This document shows positions 53,741 to 61,941 of a stretch of DNA of 64,000 nt, piece after piece; the stretch's first letter is position 1; each line of letters opens with the position of its first letter. The stretch covers positions 1-64,000 of the forward strand of contig NZ_QEOL01000003.1 of the NCBI RefSeq assembly GCF_003096715.1, in the 5' to 3' direction. This stretch comes from Paraburkholderia silvatlantica. GTDB taxonomy: Bacteria; Pseudomonadota; Gammaproteobacteria; Burkholderiales; Burkholderiaceae. The notes under the pieces were generated by a model that worked only from the letters and a program-made list of their open reading frames with translations, was not told the origin of the DNA and ran no database searches. Made by a program: the position numbers and the translations under genes.

Positions 53741-54784
53741 ATGAGCATGAATCAGACAATGAGCACGTCGTCCAACACCGTCGAAGTCGCGCGCCAGAGC
53801 GTACCGCTCAACTGGCGCGCGAAGCTCGCCCGCAACCCCGAATGGTTCACGGCCACGCTGATCGTCATTACCTGCGTGATCGTCGCTTCCATCAACCCGC
53901 GGTTTTTCCAGTGGGCCACGCTGTTCGACCTGCTGCACTCGGCCACGATCACGTCGCTGTTTGCGCTCGGCACGCTCGTCGTGCTGGCGTCGGGCGGCAT
54001 CGACGTCTCGTTCACGGCGATCGGCGCGCTCACGATGTACTCGATCACGAAAGCCGTGTTCGCGTGGTGGCCCGATGCGCCGTTCGCGCTCATTCTGCTC
54101 ACGGGCGCCGCGGGCGGCATCGTGCTCGGCGTCGTCAACGGCATGCTCGTGCACCGGCTGCAGGCGCCCTCGCTGATCGTGACGATCGGCACGCAGTACC
54201 TCTATCGCGGGCTGCTGCTCACCTTCGTGGGCACGACGTTCTTCATGAACATCCCGCACAGCATGGACCGCTTCGGACGCATTCCGCTCATCGCCTACAA
54301 GACCGCCGACGGGCTCAACGCGGTGCTGCCGGTTTCCGCGATCGCACTCGTGGCAGGCGCGCTTCTCACGTGGTGGCTGCTCAACCGCACGATGATGGGG
54401 CGCGGCGTCTACGCCATGGGCGGCAGCACGGCGATTGCGGAGCGGCTCGGCTTCAACCTGCGCGCGATCCGCCTGTTCGTGTTCGGCTATACGGGTTTTC
54501 TCGCCGGCGTGGCGGGTATTTTGCACGTGGCGAACAACCGCCTGGCCAATCCGTTCGACCTCGTGGGCTCGGAACTCGACGTGATCGCGGCAGTGATCCT
54601 GGGCGGCGCGCGCATCACGGGCGGCAGCGGCACGGTCGTGGGCACGCTGCTCGGCGTGGCGCTCGTTACGCTCATCAACAACGTGCTCATTCTCGTGGGC
54701 GTGCCGAGCACCTGGCAGAAGGTGATTGTCGGCGCGTTCATTCTGGTGGCCGGCACGCTGTTCGCGCTGCGCCGGCGCGGCTGA
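53741..54784 (+). CDS. ABC sugar transporter permease 2 (RbsC-like)
   Basis: A 347-aa inner-membrane protein, again BPD_transp_2. 'LVVLASGGIDVSFTAIGALTMYS' is the conserved SGGIDLS-type element. 'QAPSLIVTIGTQYLYRG' and 'AMGGSTAIAERLGFNLRAIRLF' (coupling helix) follow, and near the end is 'ILGGARITGGSGTVVGTLLG'. It is the last plus-strand gene of the sugar operon and partners permease 1. A separate second permease is typical of rhamnose, autoinducer-2 and some pentose importers. Start codons at 53741 and 53747 are both possible. Confidence 0.92.
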   Translation: MSMNQTMSTSSNTVEVARQSVPLNWRAKLARNPEWFTATLIVITCVIVASINPRFFQWATLFDLLHSATITSLFALGTLVVLASGGIDVSFTAIGALTMYSITKAVFAWWPDAPFALILLTGAAGGIVLGVVNGMLVHRLQAPSLIVTIGTQYLYRGLLLTFVGTTFFMNIPHSMDRFGRIPLIAYKTADGLNAVLPVSAIALVAGALLTWWLLNRTMMGRGVYAMGGSTAIAERLGFNLRAIRLFVFGYTGFLAGVAGILHVANNRLANPFDLVGSELDVIAAVILGGARITGGSGTVVGTLLGVALVTLINNVLILVGVPSTWQKVIVGAFILVAGTLFALRRRG

Positions 54785-54830
54785 GCCGGCGGGCCATTGG
54801 TGCGGCCGGCACTGCGCGGCCGGTCGCCGC

Positions 54831-55559
54831 TTACGCGCTGTGCTTGCGCAGCGTCTGGCCTTTCTCGGTGATGACGGAGTTGAAGTCGTCCACCTGCGAA
54901 AAGCGCCACGCCTTCACGATGCCGTATTTGCTGGCGTCCACAACGAGATGGCTTTCCACGGCGCTGGCCATCGCGGCCTGCTTGAGCGCCACTTCGTGGA
55001 AGTTCCAGCATGTGACGCCGCGCGCGGCGTCCACGCCGCCCGCTGAAATAAACGCCTTGTTGATGCCCATGCGGCGCAGCGTTTCCAGGCTCTCCTCGCC
55101 GGCAAACGAGTCCGACGACGGCACATACACGCCCCCCAGCAAGATCATGCGCACGTTGGGCATGCGCCGCAGAATCTCGGCCACGTTGAGCGAATAGCAC
55201 ACCGCCGTGATCTGCAACTGGGAGGGGATGAGCCGCGCGAGTGCGGCAAGCGTCGTGCCGCAGTCGATGAACACGGTGTCGTTGTGCGCGATGAGCCGCG
55301 CCGCGTGCGCGGACGCTTGCGCCTTGGCCTGCGCAAAGTGATCCTTTTCGTGTTCGAGCGAGTAGCCGGCGGTATTGGGCACGTCCTGCGCGCTCACGAT
55401 ATAGCCGCCCAGATACGTGAAACGCTCGGGATTCGCGGCGATGTCTCGCCGCACGGTCATTTCGGAGACACCCAGCGCGCTGGCTGCATCGCGCAGATGC
55501 ATGACGTTGTGTTTTGCGAGCGCGTCGGCAAGGGCGCGCAGCCGGTCGGTTTTGGCCAT
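54831..55559 (-). CDS. DeoR-family transcriptional repressor of the sugar operon
   Basis: A 242-aa regulator. The N-terminal winged HTH 'HNVMHLRDAASALGVSEMTVRRDI' is the DeoR recognition motif. The C-terminal sugar-phosphate-binding domain includes 'VFIDCGTTLAALARLIP' and 'VYVPSSDSFAGEESLETL'. DeoR proteins are usually relieved by phosphorylated sugars, here probably deoxyribose-5-phosphate (inference). The gene converges on the transporter operon from the 3' side. The inverted repeat at 55616-55629 lies about 57 bp upstream of its start and may be an autoregulatory site. Confidence 0.9.
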   Translation of the reverse strand: MAKTDRLRALADALAKHNVMHLRDAASALGVSEMTVRRDIAANPERFTYLGGYIVSAQDVPNTAGYSLEHEKDHFAQAKAQASAHAARLIAHNDTVFIDCGTTLAALARLIPSQLQITAVCYSLNVAEILRRMPNVRMILLGGVYVPSSDSFAGEESLETLRRMGINKAFISAGGVDAARGVTCWNFHEVALKQAAMASAVESHLVVDASKYGIVKAWRFSQVDDFNSVITEKGQTLRKHSA

Positions 55560-55615
55560 GGAGTGGGTGCTGCGCCGGAGTGTGCTGCGTTCCGGCGAAC
55601 GTTAGATTTGTTTCG

Positions 55616-55629
55616 TTCGCGTGAGCGAA
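55616..55629 (-). promoter_or_regulatory. Candidate DeoR-type operator
   Basis: TTCGC-GTGA-GCGAA, a perfect 5-bp inverted repeat inside a longer TTCG-rich stretch (TTTCGTTCGCGTGAGCGAA). DeoR/GlpR-type repressors prefer TTCG/CGAA half-sites. It is upstream of the DeoR gene. The neighbouring AATTATAAC may be a -10-like element. Confidence 0.45.
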
Positions 55630-55664
55630 TTATAACAAGCAAGGCGTGTGATGGCCATGCGGCT

Positions 55665-56087
55665 TCAGTCAGCCGCAATGAAGCGCAAGGTGCCGGCGAG
55701 GCGCGCCGGCCCGCCGGTATCGTTTGGATGATTCACGCCGTCCATGACAGGGACCTCGGCGAAATCGAATGGGCTGACGCCGTCGAGGCAAGCCACGTTC
55801 ACGCCGTACAGGTTCGGGTTCGAGCGCCGTTGAAGATGGGTGGCGATTCCGCAGCGGGAACAGAAGAAGTGCTGCGCCGCTCCGGTGTTGAAGCGATAGC
55901 TCGTTAGCACCTCTTTGCCCTGCAGGAACTCGATCCCACCCATTTCGGCGGCGACAATGACCGCGCCTCGCATACGGCAGTAGGAGCAGTTGCAGCGGCG
56001 GATCGAGTTGAGGCCGTCGCTGAGCGTCGCCACAAAACGCACCGCGCCGCAATGGCATTGGCCTGCCCATTGGCTGGTATCGCCCAT
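55665..56087 (-). CDS. GFA/CENP-V family zinc protein
   Basis: A 140-aa protein with the three zinc-binding groups of GFA proteins: 'GQCHCGAVRF' (C-x-C), 'CNCSYCRMRG' and 'FFCSRCGIATH' (C-x2-C). The family is named for glutathione-dependent formaldehyde-activating enzyme, but that activity is disputed for most members, so I give only the fold. No formaldehyde-metabolism gene is nearby. The start 'MGDTSQ' at 56085-56087 follows AGGAGAAACC. The alpha/beta hydrolase gene is 48 bp upstream on the same strand. Confidence 0.88.
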   Translation of the reverse strand: MGDTSQWAGQCHCGAVRFVATLSDGLNSIRRCNCSYCRMRGAVIVAAEMGGIEFLQGKEVLTSYRFNTGAAQHFFCSRCGIATHLQRRSNPNLYGVNVACLDGVSPFDFAEVPVMDGVNHPNDTGGPARLAGTLRFIAAD

Positions 56088-56135
56088 CGTTGGTTTCTCC
56101 TTCGCTGATCAAGCGTGTTGCGCAAGGACGCGGCG

Positions 56136-57029
56136 TCAACCGGTCCACGCGTTGATGTCGAGAATCGCTGCGGCGAACGCGTCTGGCGCCTCCTGCGGAA
56201 GGTTATGGCCTGCATTCGGCACGATGCGGTTCTCATGGCGCCCGCTGAAGCGCTTCGAGCGGGTCTCTCGTACGCCGGGAGGCTGGACACCGTCGGCATC
56301 GCCGTCGAGCGTGATCGTGGGCACGGCGATCGGCGGCGAGGCGGCGAGGCGGCGCTCGATGTCGTCGAAGCGGGGATCGCCTTCGACCAGTCCGAAACGG
56401 TGACGGTAAGAATGGACCACGACGTCGACGAATTCGGGATTGTCGAACGACGCTGCCGTGCGCGCGTAGATGTCGTCGTCGAAGCGCCAGGTCGGCGACC
56501 AGAGCGACCACAGGAGACGGCAGAACGCGCGGCGTTTTTCGGTCAATCCAGCCCTGCCGCGCTCGCCATGCAGGTAGTACTGGTACCACATGCGGTGTTC
56601 CTTTTCGGGGTCGGCCGGCTGCACGGCAGCGGCGATATCCTGGATGTTGTAGCCGTTGACCGAAACCAGGCCCCGCGCTCTCGACGGGTAGAGCGCCGCC
56701 ACGATGCACGCCGCCCGGCCGCCCCAATCGTATCCGCTGAGGATGGCCCGCTCGATCTCGAGGGCGTCGAGCAGCGCCAGCAGGTCGGCGCCAAGTGCCG
56801 CCTGCTGGCCTGAGCGCAGTGTCGTGGGCGAAAGGAAGCGCGTTGGGCCGTATCCCCGCAGGTAGGGGACGATGACGCGGGCGCCCTCGGAAATCAGGCG
56901 TGGCGTCACCTCGTCGTATGCATGGATGTCATAGGGAAAGCCGTGCAGCAGGACGACCGGCCATCCGTTCGCGTCGCCCTGTTCGTCATAGGCGATGTCG
57001 AGCAGTTCGGTTTCGACATGGGTAAGCAT
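56136..57029 (-). CDS. Alpha/beta hydrolase of the epoxide hydrolase/haloalkane dehalogenase group
   Basis: A 297-aa cytoplasmic hydrolase. 'VVLLHGFPYD' is the oxyanion-hole loop and 'ILSGYDWGGRAA' the nucleophile elbow. The nucleophile is Asp101 rather than Ser, as in epoxide hydrolases, haloalkane dehalogenases and fluoroacetate dehalogenases. The catalytic His is in 'NAGHNLPQEAP' near residue 277. A cap domain lies between. The halide-binding Trp/Asn pair cannot be assigned without alignment, so epoxide hydrolase and dehalogenase remain open. It is the first of two same-strand genes with the GFA protein. Confidence 0.85.
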   Translation of the reverse strand: MLTHVETELLDIAYDEQGDANGWPVVLLHGFPYDIHAYDEVTPRLISEGARVIVPYLRGYGPTRFLSPTTLRSGQQAALGADLLALLDALEIERAILSGYDWGGRAACIVAALYPSRARGLVSVNGYNIQDIAAAVQPADPEKEHRMWYQYYLHGERGRAGLTEKRRAFCRLLWSLWSPTWRFDDDIYARTAASFDNPEFVDVVVHSYRHRFGLVEGDPRFDDIERRLAASPPIAVPTITLDGDADGVQPPGVRETRSKRFSGRHENRIVPNAGHNLPQEAPDAFAAAILDINAWTG

Positions 57030-57125
57030 GGGGCGCTCCTTTGCGCTCAGTTGCGTGCGAGGTTGCTTTATGTCGTTTGTGACGTCGATGACGCACGGGT
57101 AGCAAACGACGTGCGTGAAATCATG

Positions 57126-57968
57126 TCAGATCCCGAGACAAACCGAACCGGCCGCGACGACCACGCAGGCAAGCCAGCGCGCTCCACTCACCGTTTCCCG
57201 CAAAAACATTCGCCCGATCAGCACCGCGAACACCACGCTGGTCTCGCGCAACGCCGATACTGCGCCCATCGCGCCCGACTGCAGCGCCCAGATGACGATG
57301 CCATATGCACCGATCGACACGAGGCCGCCGGCCAGCGACGAGGCGATCGACAGCGGCTCGGCGCGTACCGGCGCCCATAGCGCCGCGTGCCCGCGCCGCG
57401 CGACGAACAGCACCGGCATCGCCCAATACGACAGGAACATCCATGCGGTGTAGCTGAACGGCTGGCCGTCGGACAACCGTACGCCGATGCCGTCGATCAC
57501 CGTATAGAGCGCGATCGTTGCGCCGGTCGCCAGCGCGGCGAGCGCACCCGCGCGCGACACGTGACGCCCCTGCAGCGCGATTGCGATGATGCCGCCCGAA
57601 ATCATCGCGATCCCGAGACCGTGCAACGGTCCGATCGCTTCATGCGCGAACAGCGCCGCGCCGAGCGTGACGAGCAGCGGCGACGAGCCTCGGGCGATCG
57701 GGTACGCCAGCGCCAGGTCGTTGCGGCGATACGACCGCACGAGACTCACGTTATAGACGATATGCACGAGCCCCGACGCGACGATATAGGGCCACGAGGC
57801 GCGCGCCGGCGAGGGCATGGACAGGACGAGAAGCGTGGCGGCCAGCCCGATGGCGCTGCTCATCCACGCCATGGAGAAAAACCGGTCGCGGTTGCCATGA
57901 AGCATCGCGTTCCAGCTCGCGTGGAGCAGCGCGGCGAACAGCACGATACCGCCGGTATAGCTAAGCAT
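57126..57968 (-). CDS. EamA (DMT superfamily) permease
   Basis: A 280-aa protein with ten hydrophobic segments in two five-helix repeats. Each begins with an EamA-like helix; the first reads 'ILLHASWNAMLHGNRDRFF'-like sequence. It includes 'YNVSLVRSYRRNDLALAYPIAR', ends the first repeat with 'GGIIAIALQG' and the second with 'AALRETSVVFAVLIGRMFLRE'. Members export amino acids, metabolites or drugs. The start at 57968 ('MLSYTGG') is preferred; a longer frame adds 12 residues. It diverges from a LysR regulator with a 108-bp gap, so the LysR protein probably controls it. Confidence 0.86.
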   Translation of the reverse strand: MLSYTGGIVLFAALLHASWNAMLHGNRDRFFSMAWMSSAIGLAATLLVLSMPSPARASWPYIVASGLVHIVYNVSLVRSYRRNDLALAYPIARGSSPLLVTLGAALFAHEAIGPLHGLGIAMISGGIIAIALQGRHVSRAGALAALATGATIALYTVIDGIGVRLSDGQPFSYTAWMFLSYWAMPVLFVARRGHAALWAPVRAEPLSIASSLAGGLVSIGAYGIVIWALQSGAMGAVSALRETSVVFAVLIGRMFLRETVSGARWLACVVVAAGSVCLGI

Positions 57969-58076
57969 GAGGGTGCGGGCACGGTTGCATGAATGGTCTG
58001 GCAAGAAGGATAACTATCTTGTAACCGGTCAACAAACCAGATAAATTGGGTATATGCATTAGATAAACTCTCTCGA

Positions 58077-58967
58077 ATGAAGCCGGTATTGCCCCCACTC
58101 AATGCCCTGCGCGCCTTCGAGGCTGCGGGACGGCTCGGCAGCTTCAAGGACGCCGCCGTGGAACTTCACGTGACGCCCGGTGCAGTGAGCCAGCACGTGC
58201 GCTTGCTGGAGGAGTGGCTTGGCGCGCCGCTCTTCGAGCGGCACAACCGCCGCGTGCAGCTGACGCCGGCAGCGAAGGCTTATCTGGCGGAAGTCGGCCC
58301 CTTGTTCGAACAGCTCGCGCATGCAACCGCGAGATTTGGCGTGCCGCAAGCGGTCTCCCGAACACTGTCCGTGAACGCGCCCGCGACATTCACGCTGCGC
58401 TGGCTGGTGCCGAGGCTGGCGAAATTCCGCGCCGGGCATCCCGGCGTCGACGTCAAGGTGGAGACGTCCAACGAGCCGCTGGAGAGTCTGAAAGATGACT
58501 ACGACCTCATCATCCGGGGTGGCCCGGACACCTTCTACGGCTATTCGATGCAGCCGTTCTTGTCCGAAGAGCGGCTTCCGGTCTGTAGTCCTACGCTTTT
58601 ACGGGGCATGCCGCTGCGCGCGCCTGGCGACTTGCGAGGGCACACGTTGCTGCACACCTCGAGTCTTCCGCGGCTTTGGCCCGACTGGCTGGCGTGCGCG
58701 CAGGTGCCTGACCTGAGGCCGGCCGCCGTTTTGACCTTCGACCACTTCTTTCTGACCTTGCAGGCTGCCATCGACGGAATCGGCGTCGCGATGGGGCCCA
58801 CTGCGCTGGTCTTTGACGATCTTGCCGCCGGCCGGCTCGTCGCCCCGTTCGCAGGTCCACGTCTGCCGTCGCGCAGCTATTGCACTTACGTGGCGCACGA
58901 GAAGTCCGGCGATGAGCGGATCGCCTTGTTCCGTGCATGGCTCGAGCGCGAGGGGATAGGTTCCTGA
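58077..58967 (+). CDS. LysR-family transcriptional regulator (GcvA-like)
   Basis: A 296-aa regulator. The winged HTH at residues 1-65 reads 'LNALRAFEAAGRLGSFKDAAVELHVTPGAVSQHVR' in two parts, closest to the GcvA/AmpR branch (PPLNALRAFEAAARxxS). The C-terminal periplasmic-binding-like domain starts near residue 95 ('LSVNAPATFTLRWLVPRLAKF'). It should bind the 108-bp divergent region shared with the EamA permease gene. The intergenic stretch is AT-rich, with TATATGCAT and GATAAACT sequences but no unambiguous T-N11-A box. A strong terminator follows the gene. Confidence 0.9.
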   Translation: MKPVLPPLNALRAFEAAGRLGSFKDAAVELHVTPGAVSQHVRLLEEWLGAPLFERHNRRVQLTPAAKAYLAEVGPLFEQLAHATARFGVPQAVSRTLSVNAPATFTLRWLVPRLAKFRAGHPGVDVKVETSNEPLESLKDDYDLIIRGGPDTFYGYSMQPFLSEERLPVCSPTLLRGMPLRAPGDLRGHTLLHTSSLPRLWPDWLACAQVPDLRPAAVLTFDHFFLTLQAAIDGIGVAMGPTALVFDDLAAGRLVAPFAGPRLPSRSYCTYVAHEKSGDERIALFRAWLEREGIGS

Positions 58968-59438
58968 ACGCAAACGCGCCGCGCGAAGCAAAAGGAAGTC
59001 GGCTCTCGCGCGGATCCGAAGGCTGCCGGGCGTCGCAATTACGCGACGCCCGGCAGTCCTTTTTTTGCGCACGCGCGGCGGGAGACGGGCTGCATTTTTC
59101 TTCCAACCGTGAAAACGCGCAGTGAAGTCGTTCGATCGTTGATGGACGCAATTGGGGGCGGCGGCGATGTGACCACAAGCCCGTGGCCATAAACGGTGTT
59201 CCTACTCCATGCGGCGGTCGATATCAAGCCATTGCATCAGCCGCATTTTCCCCGCCCTGTGCCGCACATTACATTCTTATAATCTGCCGCGCGCTCGCGC
59301 AAATGGGCGCGATGCGGCAACAAAATACGGCCCTGCGTCGCGCGCCGTTTTGGGTACGCGAATGCTTAGTCGTGGATGGTGTAGTGCAACGGCCCGTTCG
59401 TGGGCCCACAACAAGACTGTGACAACAGGAGAAACTGC
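58968..59438. other. Intergenic region between LysR gene and BON gene
   Basis: 471 bp. It contains the intrinsic terminator at 59023-59066 and, from about 59100, sequence without a recognisable gene. The part just before 59438 should hold the BON promoter. Short frames on both strands have no family resemblance. Confidence 0.5.
59023..59066 (+). terminator. Intrinsic terminator after the LysR gene
   Basis: A perfect 14-bp stem, CTGCCGGGCGTCGC / GCGACGCCCGGCAG, with a six-base loop, followed by TCC and seven T residues. It is the strongest terminator in the window. Confidence 0.95.
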
Positions 59439-59801
59439 ATGAAGGCTATTCAAGTATTCAAGCTGGCCGCGGCGACGGCTCTCGTGGCGGCGTCCTTGCA
59501 CGCCTATGCGCAGGGCGACGCGACTGCCGCTGCCCAGCAACAAGCCAGCCCGACGCAGGCGCAATCGAAGCAGGCCAAGGCCGCTAACCGCGCGCTCAGC
59601 CACAAGATCCGCTCCGCTCTCGCCAAGGACAAGAAGATCGACATTGCCAAAATTACCGTGCGTGTGCGCGACGGCGCCGTGGTCCTGCAGGGCTCGGTAC
59701 CGGAGCAGTCGCAGATCGAACACGCCACCGAAGTCGCCAAGGGCGTGCAAGGCGTAACGTCGGTCAAGAACGCGCTGACGATCCGTCCGAACGAGTCCTG
59801 A
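59439..59801 (+). CDS. Periplasmic BON-domain protein
   Basis: A 120-aa exported protein. The signal peptide ends near 'SLHAYAQG'. A Gln/Ala-rich linker follows, then a single BON domain (about residues 50-117): 'LSHKIRSALAKDKKIDIAKITV', 'RDGAVVLQGSVPEQSQIEHA', 'GVQGVTSVKNAL'. BON domains bind phospholipid or peptidoglycan and are found in OsmY/DolP-type proteins induced by osmotic or envelope stress. OsmY has two BON domains; this has one. AGGAGAAACTGC precedes the ATG at 59439. It is monocistronic. Confidence 0.9.
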   Translation: MKAIQVFKLAAATALVAASLHAYAQGDATAAAQQQASPTQAQSKQAKAANRALSHKIRSALAKDKKIDIAKITVRVRDGAVVLQGSVPEQSQIEHATEVAKGVQGVTSVKNALTIRPNES

Positions 59802-60232
59802 GCATCGCTCACACAGCATTGCGCCCAACCGGGCGCATGCACCGACGCCCTGCGTATGCAACGAAAATCGCGCAGGGCGATTATGTGGCCCGCAATAAAC
59901 GCGCCGGATTTTTCGCAATATGGATGCGAAACGTAGTCTCGCAAAATGCGGTGTAAATCGTTAAGCCGATTTTCAACCGTGGCGGCAAGAATCCATTACG
60001 GCATTGCGGGTAATTGCCAAAAAACGAAATATATCGTTGCGCACAATGCGCTTAATTATCCGCGCTCGCTTTCCTAAACTTGTTATGAACTGGCAGGGAT
60101 TTGCTTTACGTGCACCTCTGCGAACAGTTACGCGATTTTAATCGCCGCGAGCCGCGCATAACGACCGCCCAATGAGAAATATCGCGGGTCGTTTGTGCCG
60201 GAATTCCAGTCCAATCAAAGGAGGAGCGAGTC
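59802..60232. other. Intergenic region with two hairpins downstream of the BON gene
   Basis: 431 bp. Two inverted repeats follow the BON gene: TGCGCCC/GGGCGCA (59820-59837) and CGCCCTGCG/CGCAGGGCG (59846-59879). Neither has a T-run on the plus strand. From 59900 to about 60090 the DNA is AT-richer and probably holds the promoter of the next gene. No gene was recognised. Confidence 0.45.
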
Positions 60233-60526
60233 ATGAACAAGACAACCAGCACACTGATCGCGGCCGTCGCCGCACTCATGCTGTCTGGCGGTGCGTATGC
60301 ACAGAGCAACAATACGCTGGCAACCCCGAGCGTTGTGTCGCCCGCCGCTGCCAATAACACTGCAACGAGCGGCTACGGCACACCAGGCGCCACCAGCTCG
60401 GACAGCGGCATGAGCGCCGCGTCGCCGAACAACTCGAGCGCGAACAATAGCGCAACGTCGGTCACCCCCGCGTATGGCAGCAACAACACGCTGGCGAAGC
60501 CGACGACCGCGTCTCCGGCCAAATAA
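60233..60526 (+). CDS. Small secreted Ser/Asn/Thr-rich protein
   Basis: A 97-aa protein with a clear signal peptide ('TLIAAVAALMLSGGAYA|QSNN', cleavage near residue 23). The mature part is low-complexity and rich in Ser, Asn, Thr, Ala and Pro, without cysteine. It contains a short internal duplication: 'SNNTLATPSVVSPA' at its start and 'SNNTLAKPTTASPA' at its end. This looks like a disordered periplasmic or extracellular peptide; I do not recognise a family. AAAGGAGGAGCGAGTC lies just before the ATG. A strong terminator follows, supporting a real small transcription unit. Confidence 0.8.
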   Translation: MNKTTSTLIAAVAALMLSGGAYAQSNNTLATPSVVSPAAANNTATSGYGTPGATSSDSGMSAASPNNSSANNSATSVTPAYGSNNTLAKPTTASPAK

Positions 60527-60547
60527 CAGCAGTCTGTTACCGTAAGC

Positions 60548-60584
60548 AAGACCGCTGCCCTCACGGACAGCGGTCTTTTATTTT
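60548..60584 (+). terminator. Intrinsic terminator after the small secreted protein gene
   Basis: A 10-bp stem AAGACCGCTG / CAGCGGTCTT with a ten-base loop, followed by TTATTTT. Confidence 0.92.
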
Positions 60585-60673
60585 GCCCGACCTCGTGCGG
60601 CTGTCGCCGTCCCACGCTCAAGTCTGTCCCAAGGCTGCCGTAATAGCAGGCTTCGGAATATTCTCGATGCATC

Positions 60674-61783
60674 GTGACACATCCCGGGACTCAGCCTTCA
60701 CTGGATCTTGCCGCGCTAATCGAAACCGTCCAGCGCAACGAGCGTGCGTCGAAGTCGTTCCAGGACGTGGAGCTGCGCCTGATCGGCGCGCACGACTGGT
60801 GCGCCTTTCTCGAAGGGATATTCGTCTATCTGCCCGAGGTGTTCCGGCTGGCTTCAGCCGGCCTCTGGCTCGACGTGCGCATGCCGCTGCTGCGCGACCT
60901 GCTCGAATCCGGCTGCGGGCGCGCCGACCTCGAAGCGAACCTGCGATCCGGGCTCCAGGGCGGCCTCGCGCTGTCGCGCCTGTGCGCGGGAAGCCAGCCG
61001 TGGCTTGGCCGCGTGAGCGAACTGAGCGATCTCGAGCCCGCGGTGAGCGAGACCTTTTTCGACGCGCGCACCGCAACCGGCAGCGCGATCGTGTTGCCGC
61101 TTCTGAACCGCACCCAGCTGCTCGGCTATCTGTGCCTCGCAAGCGATGACTCCGCTCGCTTCGACGCCAGCATGGGAACCGATCTGCTCGCGCGCTTCAG
61201 CCGCGTCGCGGCGGCGAGTCTCGACAACGTCGCCCACCGCGAGCATCTGCGCAAGACCGGCGTGACCGACCCGCTCACGGGCCTGTCGAACCGCCGCTAC
61301 TTCGACGAGCGCCTGCATCACGAGATTCGGCGCGCGAACTCGCACGCGGCGCCCATGTCGTGCCTGTTCATCGACATCGATCATTTCAAGCAGATCAACG
61401 ACACGCACGGCCACGCAACCGGCGACCTCGCGCTGGGCGCCATCGGCACCTGCCTGAAGCAGCAGGTGCGCGTGGGGGACACGGTGTCGCGCTACGGCGG
61501 CGAAGAGTTCGTCGCGCTGCTGATGTGCGAGCTGCCCGACGCGCTGGCCGTTGCGGAGCGCATCAGGATCGCGGTCGAGGCGCTCGAAGTGCTCGACGAC
61601 GAGGGCAGACGCATTGCGCTCAGCGTGTCGATTGGCGTGGCGGCATACCGGCTGAACAGCGAGGCGAACTCCGGCGCCGCGAGTCCCGAAGCGCTGGCGC
61701 GCTCGCTGCTCGACCAGGCCGATCAAGCCATGTACCGCGCCAAGCACCAGGGGCGCAACCGCGTTTCGCTGCGGGAGGCGTGA
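60674..61783 (+). CDS. Diguanylate cyclase with N-terminal DUF484/GAF-like domain
   Basis: A 369-aa soluble protein that should make cyclic di-GMP. Residues 1-190 are GAF-like ('FRLASAGLWLDVRMPLLRDL', 'SAIVLPLLNRTQLLGYLCLAS'), resembling DUF484-type sensors. The GGDEF domain follows: 'DPLTGLSNRRYFDERL', 'FIDIDHFKQIND' and an intact 'SRYGGEEFVALL'. The inhibitory I-site RxxD (RVGD) sits five residues before GGEEF, so product feedback is likely. The start is a GTG at 60674. It has no membrane segments, unlike the frameshifted cyclase at 6.6 kb. Confidence 0.92.
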   Translation: MTHPGTQPSLDLAALIETVQRNERASKSFQDVELRLIGAHDWCAFLEGIFVYLPEVFRLASAGLWLDVRMPLLRDLLESGCGRADLEANLRSGLQGGLALSRLCAGSQPWLGRVSELSDLEPAVSETFFDARTATGSAIVLPLLNRTQLLGYLCLASDDSARFDASMGTDLLARFSRVAAASLDNVAHREHLRKTGVTDPLTGLSNRRYFDERLHHEIRRANSHAAPMSCLFIDIDHFKQINDTHGHATGDLALGAIGTCLKQQVRVGDTVSRYGGEEFVALLMCELPDALAVAERIRIAVEALEVLDDEGRRIALSVSIGVAAYRLNSEANSGAASPEALARSLLDQADQAMYRAKHQGRNRVSLREA

Positions 61784-61941
61784 AGGCATCGACGTTTACA
61801 AACGTTGCATCAAAACGGCGGCGTCGCGGGCATGACGCGCGAGTTCGACTCAAGGCCGCGCTGAAACGTAAGTTTTCAAAATCCGGCACTATTTGCGGTA
61901 GCAGTGGTTTCTGAGGCCCGCCCAGCAGGCAAAGCGAAATC

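Noticed and set aside
45061..54784. Autoinducer-2 (Lsr) uptake operon
   Set aside because: The two-permease ABC layout and an LsrB-like binding protein fit, but the kinase is PfkB-type rather than an FGGY-type LsrK, there is no LsrG, and the aldolase has DERA rather than LsrF motifs.
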